Part shown: piece after piece, positions 36,564-48,730 of the stretch | Position numbering within the stretch: position 1 is the first letter of the stretch | Layout of the letters: every line of letters starts with the position of its first letter | DNA from: Erythrocercus mccallii | Taxonomy: Eukaryota > Chordata > Aves > Passeriformes > Dicruridae | Length of the DNA: 64,000 bases | Assembly (NCBI GenBank): GCA_013397435.1 | Contig: VZRG01002021.1 | Location: 62,001-126,000, forward strand | Direction of reading: 5' to 3' | Program-made: the position numbers and the translations under genes | Notes under the pieces: model-generated | Database searches by the model: none | Seen by the model: the letters and a program-made list of their open reading frames with translations, nothing else | What the model was told of the DNA's origin: nothing

Positions 36564-39500
36564 AGAAAGTCAAACAAGTGTCGGAGCCAAGGGAAGAGCT
36601 GGAATGTGAGTGCTCATTAAGGCAGCCAAGTGTCCACATGGGAAAAAGTTATAATAAGCATCTCAAGCAGGGCAAAGCATTCCCCCAGCCCTGTGAGCCA
36701 CTGTGAGAAATGAGACTGCAAGAAGTCAGGTGTCATTTAATCTAACACTCATAAAACTATGTGTTTTGTGTCTCCAAAGCCCCTTTTATGTCCACGGCAT
36801 TGGAGGGGAAGGAGTAATCCAGCTTGACTCTGGATTTGGCTATTTCCAACTGCAATTCCCCAGAAGGTGGGTGTTTCACACACTTGTTCGGCCACCCTGG
36901 TGGTTTAAAGGAGACCTCAGTGCCCAGGAATCAAGTGAAAGCAGAGATCTGATGTCCACAAAAATGGGATCTTACCTGCCCTGAGAATAGCCCCATTTCT
37001 GCCTCAGAGTAGAATCTGTCTGCCCAAGAATTATCTCTCTTTTCACAGTCCAAGGGCCAGATGCGCCCCAGCTTTTTCCTTTCAGCAGCTGGATTCATTC
37101 CCTTTCTCTCCCTTTCTCTCTCTTTTCCCCCTGTCAGCAAACCCACCCTCCTCAGGCTGAGCACGAGACACAGAATAAGCTCTACCACATATAGGGCAAG
37201 GTCGACATGCACAAAAACACCATATTTGGCCAGTTTGAGCCAGAGCTGAGTTTGAGCTTGCCAGAAAGAGAATCATACAATTTAAATTGAAAGAGAGTGA
37301 GTTTAACCCTTCATTTATAAATACGATGATAAATCACCCAGGGAACTTTAAACACGGGAAGGCTGCAAAGCTAAACACACTGCTGCCACCTCAGGCAGCA
37401 GAATAACACCAGCAGGCAGGACAGGGTGAGGGGAACAGGGAGGATGATAGAGGAGCCAGGTTGCCGTATCAGATGTTCCAGTTCAGGACAGGGAGATGTG
37501 AAAAGCTGAAGCTGTTTATACTAAATTACACTCGTGCTTGTTAACGTCCCTTTCAACTTTCCGATCCCAGTGTGTGGCTCTGGTGTGCTCTGGGTCTGCA
37601 CACAGAGATCCTTTCTGCACACCAATAAATAATCCTTTTGGCATGCAGTTAGGACAAGGCTCAGTTGTCTGACCTGCCTTTTCTTTTGTATCCCATTACT
37701 TGAATTGCTGAGCCAGATCCAAAAGTCCCCTGGGCTAAGGAAGTGAACCCCGTTAATTTCAGCAAGGTCAGGGTGAGGCTTAAGGCTGTCACCAAGCACA
37801 AAATTGGGTGAAGTGGAATATGGGATGGTCAAGGATCTCCTCCTGGAGCAGACATAGCACTGAGCTGCCCATGCTAAGTTAACAAGTGTGATGCCAAGCA
37901 GTGAGTGAGTGAGAGAAGAGGCTGCAGGACCTGTTTTCAGCACAGTGACCATCTGTTTCCTATTTGGCCCAAGACTGATGGGACTGGTTGCGTCACACAA
38001 CAATGAGAAAGTATTTCAGAGCAAGTCCCCCTCTCCCAGTGCTGAGCAGGGACCTTTATCAGAATGAGGGAAAGCAGGTCAACCTCCATTCTCTGTCCCT
38101 CCCTTTATCCCATTTCTACCCAGATGCCTGCTGTACTTTTAAGGAAATGCTACCCACAGTCTCCCAGACAGACAAAATCCAGCCTGAGAGGTATAATATA
38201 ACAGCATAGGCCAACTGGCACGGTCAGACAGCACTCAGAAGGATGCATGTTTACCCATCTTGGGCTTTGCAGACTGCCAGCTCCAAGAAACAGGGATTGC
38301 ATGGAAATCTGGGGGGCTGAGAGCTCAGTTAGGTATGAAGCAGGCTAAGCTCCAAGCTCTTTGAAGATTTTAGGAAGGGGGTTAACTCAAAGTCTATTTG
38401 CTCTGTAAGTAAAGATGGCTCTTGAAGCTCTGCATGAGCTCATGCTATAACCATGAGTAATAAATAGTGCAAAACATAGCAAAATAAAGGTATGCAGAGG
38501 CTGCAAATCTTCTCATTAATTTAGCCATGCCCCTCACTGACTTCCATATGCCACCACACTATGGTGGTGGGTAGCTGAACTGACACACTTTAACACCTGC
38601 ATGAGTACGGCTGATGGTAGAGAAAGACATGGTTGAGATAATATTTGGACTTGGAGAGGGGAAGAATTCAAAATCTTTGGAAATGTTTAGCTTTGCTCAG
38701 ACACAAGGTCAGGCTGCCTTTCTGTTCTGCAAAATGGGGCAATGTACCTTTCTCAGGGGCTTGGAGTCCAACAATGGAAAAATCCTTAGCAGCCGTAAAC
38801 TGAGGGTTTGATCCAGCTCCATCTCATTAAAAGCACTCCGAGGAATTCTGTTGCATTGCTAGTTCAGTTCTCCATCCTTTCTGCTTGTAAGCCATGAGAT
38901 GAGAGCAGTCCCACAAAGAAAGGAAGAGGCCATTCACCCAAACATCCATCAGTAACAATTTGATTAGAGGAAAATTTTTCCCACCACAGCCCAAGAGGCA
39001 GCTTTTCCACAGACTGTCAGGGAGGAAATCTTCAGGATTAATTTAATTTGCCGGGACTTCTTTCATGTAGTTGTTTAGATTTTGAGTTCAGATAGGGGAG
39101 ACTGGGAAAGCTCTAATGCAGCACTTCTTTGCATATTCACTTTGGCAAACACAATGTTACTTGTTGTTTTTCAGCAGTTTACAATATCTGGAGTTTATTT
39201 CCTTGCACTTGGGGCTCAGTGGAAAAGGTGACGATGTAAGCCAGGGCATTGTATATGCTGATTATTTTAATTTTCAATTGGGATGTAACATGCCATACAT
39301 CCCTCAAAGGCATTGTGAGGGTGAGGAACATTTGAATGTATTTGAAATTGCTGATTTCATTGAGATAAGAAAGGCAAAATAAGATGAATATCAGGTGTTT
39401 GTGATAAGGGATCTCAGACTGAAGAGAAATCTCCCAGAGGAGGCAAGCTACTAACAAGATGCAAAATCAGAGCAAACAGCCAGTGCCATAGAATTACAAT

Positions 39501-41880
39501 GAGAAGACAAATGCACGTGCAATTCAATACAGTTTAGTGCAAACCCAGGGATGGGATGGGTGATTCTGTCTTCTCCCCTTGCTCAAATATGTGTCTGAAC
39601 ACAGATATACAAGCTCACACTGCACTCCAGGGGCATCAAAGTCTTTCTTTATTCCTTGGCTTCCACAGTGCTCCTCTTGATAGCATCTGCAAAGAGAAAG
39701 CTGGGAGCAGATCCAGGCATCTGCTCATTTCAGTTTGTTTTCATAATTAAAGAGTGAAACAAACAAACAGAGAAGATGGTGAGAATTTTAGGAAATCAGT
39801 AGAAAACGTGCCAGGGTTGTGCATCCCCCCATGCATTTTTCACAGGTGCCAGACTTTGCAACTCCACTATCTTCAACCTATTTTGAGGCCAGTTTTTCCT
39901 GTTTTTCTCTGACAGTGTGCTTGCCACAAAATGTAGAGACAAGACTCTCCCTCAGGAGTCTGCAGGCTCAGTCAGACCCAGACAAAATGCCATGAACATG
40001 TGTGCTACTTTGGCTGCCACCGGAGCTCAGTGCAGGGTGAGGTAATCTGGTCATTCCCAAAACAGATGATGTTCCAAGGTCTGGTTTCTGCTGGAGATGG
40101 CCTAGATGTAAAAGGGGACAGAAACTAGTATTGTTCCTCTTTGCCCAGTAGTTCTTTGGGGCATTACAGGTGGCCTGACCCCAGGCTTCAGGATTTCAGT
40201 CCTTCCGTGTATTCTGGCACTGTTGGATCTCAGGAGGACTTTATGTTTGAGTACCAGCCATCCCAATGGACAGTTCAACTCCTGGGGCTTCAGTGGTTAC
40301 CTAAATAAAATATTGCCACAATAAAAAAATTGCCACTGGATTGGAAATAGCCTTCTGAGCTCAAGGACATTTAAAACCAGCTTTTTCCTTCAAATCACTT
40401 CTACAGATTGAGAGGGAAGAAGAAACTAGAGCAATCCCCAGATTCCAGGCCAACAAGCCCAAGATCCATCATGATGGCAAAGTCATTTCTCCAAGAATTT
40501 TCACACCTGTTCTTTTAAATTCTCTGTCCTAATCTCTGCTTTTTCTCAACAAATGTTCGGCTTCACTCTCACCTGGCTTGAATGAACCAAGCAGAGTAAT
40601 CACAACTAGGCTGTAGCATCCCATGAGGACTCTTGATCTTGAATGTTGGCCAGACAGGTGAGACACATCAGGAGTGTTGTATGCAGAGAGACAGGGTGGG
40701 TGGGCAGGCAGAAGAAGGTTTTGGCACTAATGAGGCAAGCTCAGAGCTGCTGTGGTGCTCTCTGGACCTAGTTAGTACCGTCCCTGCAAAATGTTTTCTT
40801 TTGGCCAGCAGGGACTCTCCTCAGGATCCACTTTTCACTTTTGTCCCAAGTAGCTTCCTCCTCCACTTTGTACACAACCACCAACAGCTTGAAGCATCTC
40901 ACAGGTGATAGAGCACCTTTGGTCCATCCTCCTGATCCCCAGAAGCAGCAAAAACTATTAGAGGAGGGGGGAAAAAAGCTGCCAGAGGATGGGGTATGGC
41001 TGGGGGAGCTGGACATCCAGACTCCCTCAGCAATTCCACACTCAGATATCCAGCCCAGGTACACTGAAGTTCTGTGAGCGCTGGGAGATGTGTTTGCAGC
41101 TCCTTGCCTGCATTTGGCTCATTGGTAGCAGAGATTTCAAACCCTCATAAATCAACTATTTCAGCATCATTCTCTGCTGATCCAAGCTGATTTTTTAACC
41201 TCAAAAAACCTGCCCTGTCACTTTGAGATATTCCAGACATTTTTCAAACATTTATTTTTATTGAAAGCAGCCAAGTCTCTGTATATATTGGATCTTTTTT
41301 AAAAATCTTTTTAATATACAAATCAGTTTAAAATAGTGTATAAGTCAGGAATGATTTGCAAATTAAACTGTCAAACCCTGGCAGGACTAGCAGCTGATGC
41401 TCTTAGCTTGAAATCTTCCGGCTGCTGTTGCTGTGAACACAGATCTCTAGAAGATGCCACACAACCTGCCTTGGCTTTCTCAGAAAATTCAGCCTTTCTT
41501 TGCTTTCAGGGGAATCTTACAGCTCCCGAAAACACTCCTGCATGTGGTTCTCTAATGAGATCACCTGCCCAAGGCAAGGGATATGATATTTTAGGAATCA
41601 AATGCTGGGGTTATGGTTATGCAAAGGTCTTCTGGCCTTAAAACCATTTTTGTACAAGGAGAAACTTGAAGTGGGAAGTGTGTGTCTTCCCTAAAACATG
41701 CATCTGGAACCACTGGAAGACACTAATTATAAGCCTAGGTATTTTGCTTGTGATTATTGGTAATACCATACTGGTAGATGGGGATCCACTACTCAGGATG
41801 CGTATATATGTTGGTTAAAATGTTTTTAAGTGACAAGATTTTGAGCCCTGAGGAATGCTGACATATTTATCACTATACTT

Positions 41881-41918
41881 TTGTTTCTTTTCTTCCAGGC
41901 TGCTGGAAGTCAGTGACC
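41881..41918 (+). other. GPR20: Splice acceptor and short 5' UTR part of the GPR20 coding exon
   Basis: A pyrimidine-rich run ends in TTCCAG at 41898, followed by 20 untranslated bases and then the GPR20 ATG at 41919. This is a strong acceptor directly before the start codon. It shows that the mRNA is spliced in its 5' UTR, as in human GPR20, where the whole protein lies in the last exon. The upstream exon is not fixed by the sequence; the best candidate is at 19680-19788. Confidence 0.75.
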
Positions 41919-42980
41919 ATGCCGACCTCCTCCACCCAATTGCCAGCCCTTGACTCTGTCAACTCCACTGAGCAACCTAACTCCAACATCAACCTGTTCT
42001 CCAAGTTCATCCACTCAGACAAACAACTGTTCACAGATTTTTATAGTGTGTGGATTGTCCTGATGGTAGTCAATGCCATCATTTTCCTGGTGGGTGTTGT
42101 ACTGAACAGCTTGGCACTCTATGTCTTCTGCTTCCGTACCAAGACAAAAACCACCTCTGTTATTTATACCATCAACTTGATCGTAACTGATCTCCTGGTG
42201 GGCTTTTCCTTACCTGTCCGGATCATCATGTTCTACAGTGCAGGGGATTGCAAGAATTGTCCATTGGTTCACATCTTTGGCTACTTTGTCAACATGTACT
42301 GCAGCATCCTCTTCTTGACATGCATCTGCGTTGACCGCTACCTGGCAATAGTGCAGGTGGAAGCTTCACGTAAATGGAGGAACCCCACCTGTGCCAAGGG
42401 GATCTGCATCTTCATTTGGATCTTTGCAACTGTGGTGACTTTCTCCATCCTGACCATGGCAATAAGGTTTGCCGAGTGCTGCCTCTCCAAGATCCTGGTC
42501 CTGATGGTCTGCGAGTACTTCTTCCCCCTCATCATAATCATCTTCTTCACCACCAGGATTATGTGTGCCCTGTCCAAACCCAGCCTCATGCACCAGAGTC
42601 GGGAGAGGAGGATGAGGGCTGTGCAGCTCCTTATCACCGTCCTCATCATTTTCATGATCTGCTTCACTCCTTTCCATGTGCTACAGGTCGCAATCTCCAT
42701 CAACCCAGACATGCCCCACAACGTCAGCCTCCTCGTCTACCACGTGACAGTGACTCTGAGTAGCCTCAATAGCTGCATGGACCCCATTGTCTATTGCTTT
42801 GTCACCAATAACTTCCAGTCAACCATGAAAAACATCTTCAGGAAAACTGAGCCAGAGCAAACTAATGCAGACATCCTGGGCATGAACAAGAACTCCAAGG
42901 GCTGCAACGCAATCATTGCCTTCTCAAACACAATAGGAAGCCCTCTGAGCTTGCCATCACCAAGCAGTGTCCAGATATAA
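41919..42980 (+). CDS. GPR20: GPR20, orphan class A G-protein-coupled receptor (complete coding exon)
   Basis: Encodes 353 residues with seven hydrophobic helices, so it is a plasma-membrane receptor. Landmarks seen: N63 in TM1 (VLNSLALYVF), D91 in TM2 (VTDLLVG), an intact DRY at 139-141, W167 in TM4, P203 in TM5, a CFTP motif (248-251) replacing CWxP in TM6, and DPIVY (288-292) replacing NPxxY in TM7. Cysteines C111/C114 and C187/C188 can form the TM3-ECL2 disulphide. Sequons lie at N15 and N268. The match to GPR20 is by recalled similarity to the human protein (about 358 aa), strongest in TM2-TM3, in the ICL3 stretch RIMCALSKP and through TM6-TM7. Human GPR20 is known as a constitutively Gi-coupled orphan of interstitial cells of Cajal and GIST. 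The start is the first ATG after the splice acceptor, with A at -3. The frame is open six bases further upstream, but only from a GTG. No intron, frameshift or missing helix is seen. Confidence 0.95.
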   Translation: MPTSSTQLPALDSVNSTEQPNSNINLFSKFIHSDKQLFTDFYSVWIVLMVVNAIIFLVGVVLNSLALYVFCFRTKTKTTSVIYTINLIVTDLLVGFSLPVRIIMFYSAGDCKNCPLVHIFGYFVNMYCSILFLTCICVDRYLAIVQVEASRKWRNPTCAKGICIFIWIFATVVTFSILTMAIRFAECCLSKILVLMVCEYFFPLIIIIFFTTRIMCALSKPSLMHQSRERRMRAVQLLITVLIIFMICFTPFHVLQVAISINPDMPHNVSLLVYHVTVTLSSLNSCMDPIVYCFVTNNFQSTMKNIFRKTEPEQTNADILGMNKNSKGCNAIIAFSNTIGSPLSLPSPSSVQI

Positions 42981-43390
42981 CCCACATCTGATGGGACACG
43001 TTGCAGTAAGCCAGTGCCATGATGCTGGAATATTGATAGGATGCACAATACTATAGTTTTTGAACTCTTTGTGTGTTAAGATGAGGTTCAGACTGACAGT
43101 GCTGGAATTTATTCCTCAAGAACATTGTGATCTGTTTGGAAATGGAACCTACAATGCTGTTAGTACCATACAAAAGAGTCTATTAATTACTGTTCCCAGC
43201 AGAGAAGTTTTCTTTGTATTTTAATACAGACATTTTGCTAGCAACAAACTCTTTACTGTGGTTTTCTTTTCATGTTTGTCATCATAATGCAACACTTCTA
43301 GGATGACTCAGCAGGATAGCTCTGGTTTGTAATTGAAGATTTTTGTGCCTTGAACATATGCTTAAGAATAAAGGACAATAGGGATGTTTC
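42981..43390 (+). other. GPR20: GPR20 3' UTR with candidate poly(A) signal
   Basis: After the TAA stop at 42978-42980 the first AATAAA on the + strand is at 43367-43372, which would put the cleavage site near 43385-43395 and give a 3' UTR of about 400 bases. The downstream sequence is only mildly GT-rich, so a longer 3' UTR running past the hairpin at 43564-43589 cannot be excluded. No competing open frame of interest is present. Confidence 0.5.
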
Positions 43391-43563
43391 CAGAGCTATC
43401 CACTACAAATATTTTTAGATGCCAATGGAATGGGAAAGCAAGTATTCTAACTCACATGCCACTAGTGACTACTCATTTGTTCCTGAAAAAGTCTGAACCT
43501 TCTCAGGGAAGACATGAAGTCAAGCAGTGAAGTCTCCTCTTGACTCTAAGAAAAAATACATGT

Positions 43564-43589
43564 CAATGTATATATTTTCATATACATTG
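43564..43589. repeat. 10-bp inverted repeat with 6-base loop
   Basis: CAATGTATAT (43564-43573) and ATATACATTG (43580-43589) are exact complements around the loop ATTTTC. It lies 584 bases past the GPR20 stop and would be in the mRNA only if the 3' UTR extends past the first poly(A) signal. Confidence 0.8.
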
Positions 43590-44069
43590 TCTGTGTTGGG
43601 GAGAGGTTAAGGATATGTTCCATTCTGTATTTGGATCACTAAATCCCCTGAATTGAAGATGAGTATACAAAAATCTGTGAAAATGAACATGAGTCCCAGC
43701 AAACTCTGCTGTTCTGCTCTGTCTCCCTGAGGAACAGCCAAGATGAAAACCAGAACCAGACGATGATGCTATACTACTCTGGTTTAGTTTTTCTTCCTGA
43801 CATGTTGTAACATCAGGGCTTGCTGTCCTAATTCCCCCAGCAGTCCATCCACTCAGTCACTCAAAAGCCAATACTCCAAGCACAGAAAAAGAATGCATCT
43901 CAGGCATCTAGGTTGAAATTCACCCCAGGACAAACTCACTAGGATGTTTCAAAGAGCCATGTTTAAAGGCTCTTAAAGGTTTAATGAGCCTAAGGATGCT
44001 GCAAAATTCTAGCCCTAATGGTGGGGGAATGTTTTAGATGACATTGTATCAATGAAACAATGCAAATGC

Positions 44070-44086
44070 AAAAAAAAAAAAAAAAA
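44070..44086 (+). repeat. Poly(A) run
   Basis: Seventeen consecutive A about 1.1 kb after the GPR20 stop, not preceded by a poly(A) signal. Probably a simple repeat, not an mRNA-derived tail. Confidence 0.75.
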
Positions 44087-47000
44087 TTATCCTAGGAAAA
44101 CTGCAAAACCTGTGGCATGAACAGCAATAACTGTTGTTGTTGCTCCAGATTTCCTCACTCACATCTGTGGCCACTCCATCTGGAAGGCTACTATGAATTC
44201 ATGAAGTCTAATGATCAGCTTTTCCTAGCACTCACTGGTGTTACTTGTGAGAAGAGCAGGTGTTGGTCCAAGCTAGAGCATCCTGGAGTACTCTGTTTCC
44301 CTGAGGTCTGACTGTGGTACAGCCATCTCCATTCCACAGGAACACAATATAAATAATGCCTCAAACTGCCTCTTGCAACAGGGTTTGACAAGAGTTTGCC
44401 TCTTGCAACACGTATATGTTTCACCTAACCTGTTTCCCTGACCAATGCAATGAGTATAAAATTTGAACCATCAATATCACTGCAATACAGGGAACTGGGT
44501 GTTCCAATACCTGTTCCAGACAGTGGAATCTGTAATTGCCAATAATTGTCTTTGCCAAGCATGTGAGCTCTTTCCCAAGTAATTCAGCTGAGTCAGTGCC
44601 CTTCTGCTGGGCTATTCCTTTGAAGAGGATTTTCCCTCTCGGAGGTGGTGATGAGGGCCACCAACACTATGGCACTGTCCCATGGGAGGTAAGACTGTTG
44701 CCCTGGTCATGGTTTCACTTCCCAGAGCCCAAATGTACCGTGGTTTCCTTCTGCCTCATCTATTTCTTTATTCCTGTAAATCACTGATACAGGCCCCTCA
44801 CAGCCAACATATGTCAAATGATGCATCGGCACACACAAACTCAGCCTCTGACTTCTTAGCCAGACTGGCCACTTCACATTTCTGCCACCATTTTCCACCA
44901 GCCTCTCCTCTGGCGAAAGTAATTTTGTGCCTCAGAGGTCTGCACTTCCCTGCAAACTCCTGATTACTAAAGCCCACCAACCCACCACACATGGTCAGAT
45001 CTTTCCATGTCTCCCAAGCTGCTTGTAATGCAAATGTGTATCACATATATAGAGCTGTTAACTGCACTGTTTTGCCAAGGCTACTCAGAAAAATAGGAGG
45101 AAATGTGTAGGCCCTGTGCATAGCTTATTTTAGCTTCTTTGTTCTAACAACCCACAGATTTACACCTCCCATTCTCTTGCTATCAACAGTATTTTTGCCA
45201 TATTCAGAAATGTCTTAACATCTTTCTCAGTTCAGTTGTTCATTTGAGGTCAGTATAAAATCTCTAAGATGATTTGCTTAGATTTTTTTAAGTTCCTAAA
45301 CAGCAACTCAGTCAAAGCTCTGTCTGTTTGCTGTAAACTTCACTTGTGGTAGTCTGAATTCTCCTTACTGTCAGTGTATTATTCACTCCCCATAAAAGCA
45401 TCCTGAGACTGGATAATTCTCTTTATTTTTAATGCCTATTGCCTTATCCAGAGCTTTCAGTGGTTCTTCTTCATTTTATACCAGCTTCTAAACAGGGTCT
45501 GGTCCCTTATCAAGGGCACAGTCTCTGAAAGTTAGAAAGAGATCATTTTTTTCACAAACTAACCTGCATTTTTGTGACTTTTTGAGCTTTCTATTTAATC
45601 CATGCTGTTTACACATCTTGCTTTTCCTCAGGGTGCAGTACTTGCTAAACTTCTGTCCTATTTAAAATCACCCATTTGTGCTCAGGGCACAAAGTTGAAA
45701 ACCAGAACCAAAAACTCAGCTATCATCAGAAATATCTCCCCAAACAGCATCTTTTGGGGGGGGCACCTTCCACCTGCCAATTCCCATTGCTGCTGAAGCA
45801 TCCTTCAGTTCTCTGTGTTTCTAGAGACTGGGGCAAGGTGTCTCACCCCCTGATCTGCACTGTCCCTCTGCTCAGGGTATCTCCTTGGGTTGCCTCTTAT
45901 TTATCACCAACAGGGATTGGAATTGTCCTGTTCCTACTCCAACCTGCCCTTTCTCTAACGAGAACAGCCACACATGACAAAATAGGGATGCTTCCAAGGA
46001 CAATGTGAATGATTCCATGCATCACTAAATACATGCAGAGACTGCCAAGGTAAAGCATACACAAGTCAGCTTTTGCAGGGCAGTCCTTTATGCAGAGTAT
46101 TTAAAGATTTAGATGTCAAATTCCCAATGATTTCAAATTAAATCCAGTACTTAGCAGTTTTTGGGGATCTGGATCACTTCCTAGAGGCTGAAATAGTAAT
46201 TGGGGTGGATGGGCATTCCATGTCATACTACCACCACCAAGTCTTGGTAGACAGAATGCATTCCCTAAAGAGCTAAACAGCAATCAAGAGCTCTGTAAAA
46301 AGCCCCGACCTTTCAGGGAATTACAGCATTCATTCCTCTTTGATGTGCTGTGCTTCTCTTGTGCATCTAAAATCCTATAAAGTGAATTAGAAATATCCTC
46401 TTCTACCAGCTGCCCAGAGGCCAGCAAAGAAATATGGTGAAAAATATCACATTATTTCTTGGGATCTTGGTCATTCCTGGGACACAAAATCTCTGCTAAT
46501 CACGAGCCTGAGTCACAACACACATATCAGCAGTCTGTTGACATGCCAGGGGATGGATATCCAGAAACAGTTGAGTGTCTTTCTCTCCCTGCTGTGTGTC
46601 TCACCTGCACCATATCCAGCACAGGCCATGATTTAAAGCACTTCTGTCTTTGCAAGGTTTTTCCTGTTACAGCCCTGAAACATGTTGCAAGGCAAAGCTG
46701 CACAATCACCAACCCTCAGTCACACTGCAAACATATCAGGTCCCAGCAAAGCTGAAGAGCTTGAATTCTGCACCAGAAAATGAGCCCCTGACCCCACACG
46801 TGGGGTTATCTGCCAGCCCAGCTTCCCCCTGGGCTCTGAGCAACCTCTGCCCTCCCTCCACAACCTCTTTGTAACTGCCAAGAGGAAACAACACAGCCAT
46901 GTGCAAGGGCAATTTCTTCCTTCCTTGTCCCTCTGGGGTTTGGTCTCTCTACGATGTGTGCACAGGAGTCTCATTAGTCAGGCTAATAAGCATTAGTAAG

Positions 47001-48004
47001 CACTGTTAGCAGGTGTGGGCTCTGTGGGCAGAAAGGCTGAGGAAAGTGGAATTGCCATGTTAGAAATATGAGCACAGGTCACTCTGCCTCTTCTGTACCT
47101 GTCTTCCAGGTGTAAGGGCAGGAGTGGCTCTGGCAAGGATTTGGGAGAAGATAGGTCTGATCTCCACAGCTCTTCTGGGACAGAGGAAGATGAGGAACAC
47201 ATTGCAGAGGAACCCAAGCCACAAAATAATAAGGAAAGGAAGGAGAGGGACACAATAGGTAAAACAACAAGCTGAGTTCCCTGAAGGGCAGGGCTAGTAA
47301 GAACAAGGATGAGGAAAGTAGGACAAGGGAAAACAGATAGGGAACACAGGGACATGATACCCCACAAAGGATGACATAGGAAAACAAGTGAGGGCTGGCT
47401 TGCTTTTCCTCTTCTGGACACAATTAGTCCCAAAACAGGAGCTCTGGGGAGGGTGCCAGTGCTTGGATCAGAGCTGGAAGACTCCCATTTTAGGAAGAAA
47501 AAGCTTTAAAGCAGAGCAGTTTATCGCCTTTCCATGGTGAGGCCCAGGAGAGGGACGAGGATGATCTTCCCACATTCGTCTGAACTTTTGTGGTCTTGCA
47601 GTAGAGGACAGGACAACCTCCAGTGTGACAAGAGAGAGAAGGAGAGTCTTTATCCCTACACCCTTAGGAAGAGGGTGCTGGGGATGCAGGAGGGGATCTG
47701 GTATGATGTGGGTGCTTATGGACTCATATCAGCATCCACTGTAAATGCTGGCTACATGACGAGCAGGATTGTCATGGGAAATACTTTGTGAGGGTTATGA
47801 TAGAGGGGGCCACCTGAAATGTCACATCACAGCACATGTCCCATGGTCTGCAGGGCATCCCAGGCAGGGCAGTCTGGGATTGTAGCATGTCCCCTAGCAC
47901 AAGAAATAATTGATCACTTCACTCTAGTATTTCAGTGCTTTGTGGTGGACCTTGTTTGGCTATTGGGGCCTAATGGAGATGCCAGGGAGAATATCCACTA
48001 CAAC

Positions 48005-48130
48005 CATAGAATCACAAGACCATTTGGTTGGAAAGGACCAATAAGATCAAGTCCAACCCTTCACCCAGCTATTTCAAGGCCACCACTATGTCCCTAAGTG
48101 TCACATCTACATATCTTTCAAATATATCAT
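48005..48130 (-). repeat. CR1 LINE fragment, 3' end
   Basis: Reverse CR1: TAGAATCACAAGACCATTTG, GGTTGGAAAGGACC, AGTCCAACC and AGGCCACCACTATGTCCCTA. Diverged. Confidence 0.75.
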
Positions 48131-48577
48131 GGGATGATGAATCATACACTTCCCATCTTTCTCATTCCTTCTTCTTCAAATGCATCAAAAAAACACCCAA
48201 ACTTCCCTGGCAGAGATGTGAGTTTTTCTCAGTGTTCTTACAAGCAGCCAATGCTGGCAGGATATCAAGGTCTTAGCTCATGAAACTGTCCTTCACGATT
48301 CTTGATGATAGTGTCAGAGATCAAATTAATTTAGGTATGGAGGTATAGGTCTGAGTTCTAACACAAGAGATTTTGCTTTTCCTTCATGAGTCTGTGCAGA
48401 GCTAACAGCCCAGCTCAGGACTGAGGTTCTTCTTTCCAGCTGCTATGCAATAAGAAAGAGCCTGTCATATGAAATAAAGCCAAGTTTACATGGAGGAGAA
48501 AGTCCTTGCTCACCTCACAGCACTTTCAGGGAAAGCTCACAGAGAGGAGCTTCTGCCATCCCAATGAGAAGGTAAGT

Positions 48578-48730
48578 AGAATAATGGAATTATAGGATAC
48601 CCTGAGTTGGAAGTGACCCACAAGGATCATTGAACCCAACTCCTGGCCCTGAACAGGACCATGCCCAGGAGTCATACACCATGTGCCAAGAACTCTGATC
48701 CAAACATATTTCCTCCAAGCACTCAGAAGA
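48578..48730 (-). repeat. CR1 LINE fragment, 3' end
   Basis: Reverse CR1: TACCCTGAGTTGGAAGTGAC, ACCCAACTCCTGGCCCTG and CCAAGAACTCTGATCC. Same type as 3716-3935. Confidence 0.75.

Larger units (their letters stand above)
19795..41880 (+). other. Probable first intron of GPR20
   Basis: This is the span between the candidate donor at 19789 and the acceptor at 41898. It contains five CR1 loci, the direct duplication at 29.4 and 31.5 kb, two inverted repeats and a possible alternative exon at 37138-37296. No protein-coding exon was recognised. The intron assignment depends on the exon-1 candidate being correct. Confidence 0.4.

Noticed and set aside
37521..38003. 160-codon minus-strand frame
   Set aside because: No family resemblance or membrane/signal pattern beyond chance, and its length is near what random sequence gives in 64 kb.
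41913..41918. Upstream extension of GPR20 from a GTG codon (two extra residues)
   Set aside because: GTG is not a normal start in vertebrate nuclear genes, and the ATG at 41919 has A at -3, so the ATG is used as start.
42338..42763. Open frames of 103-129 codons on both strands inside GPR20
   Set aside because: These are shadows of the GPR20 coding sequence in other frames. The GPR20 frame carries all the family motifs.
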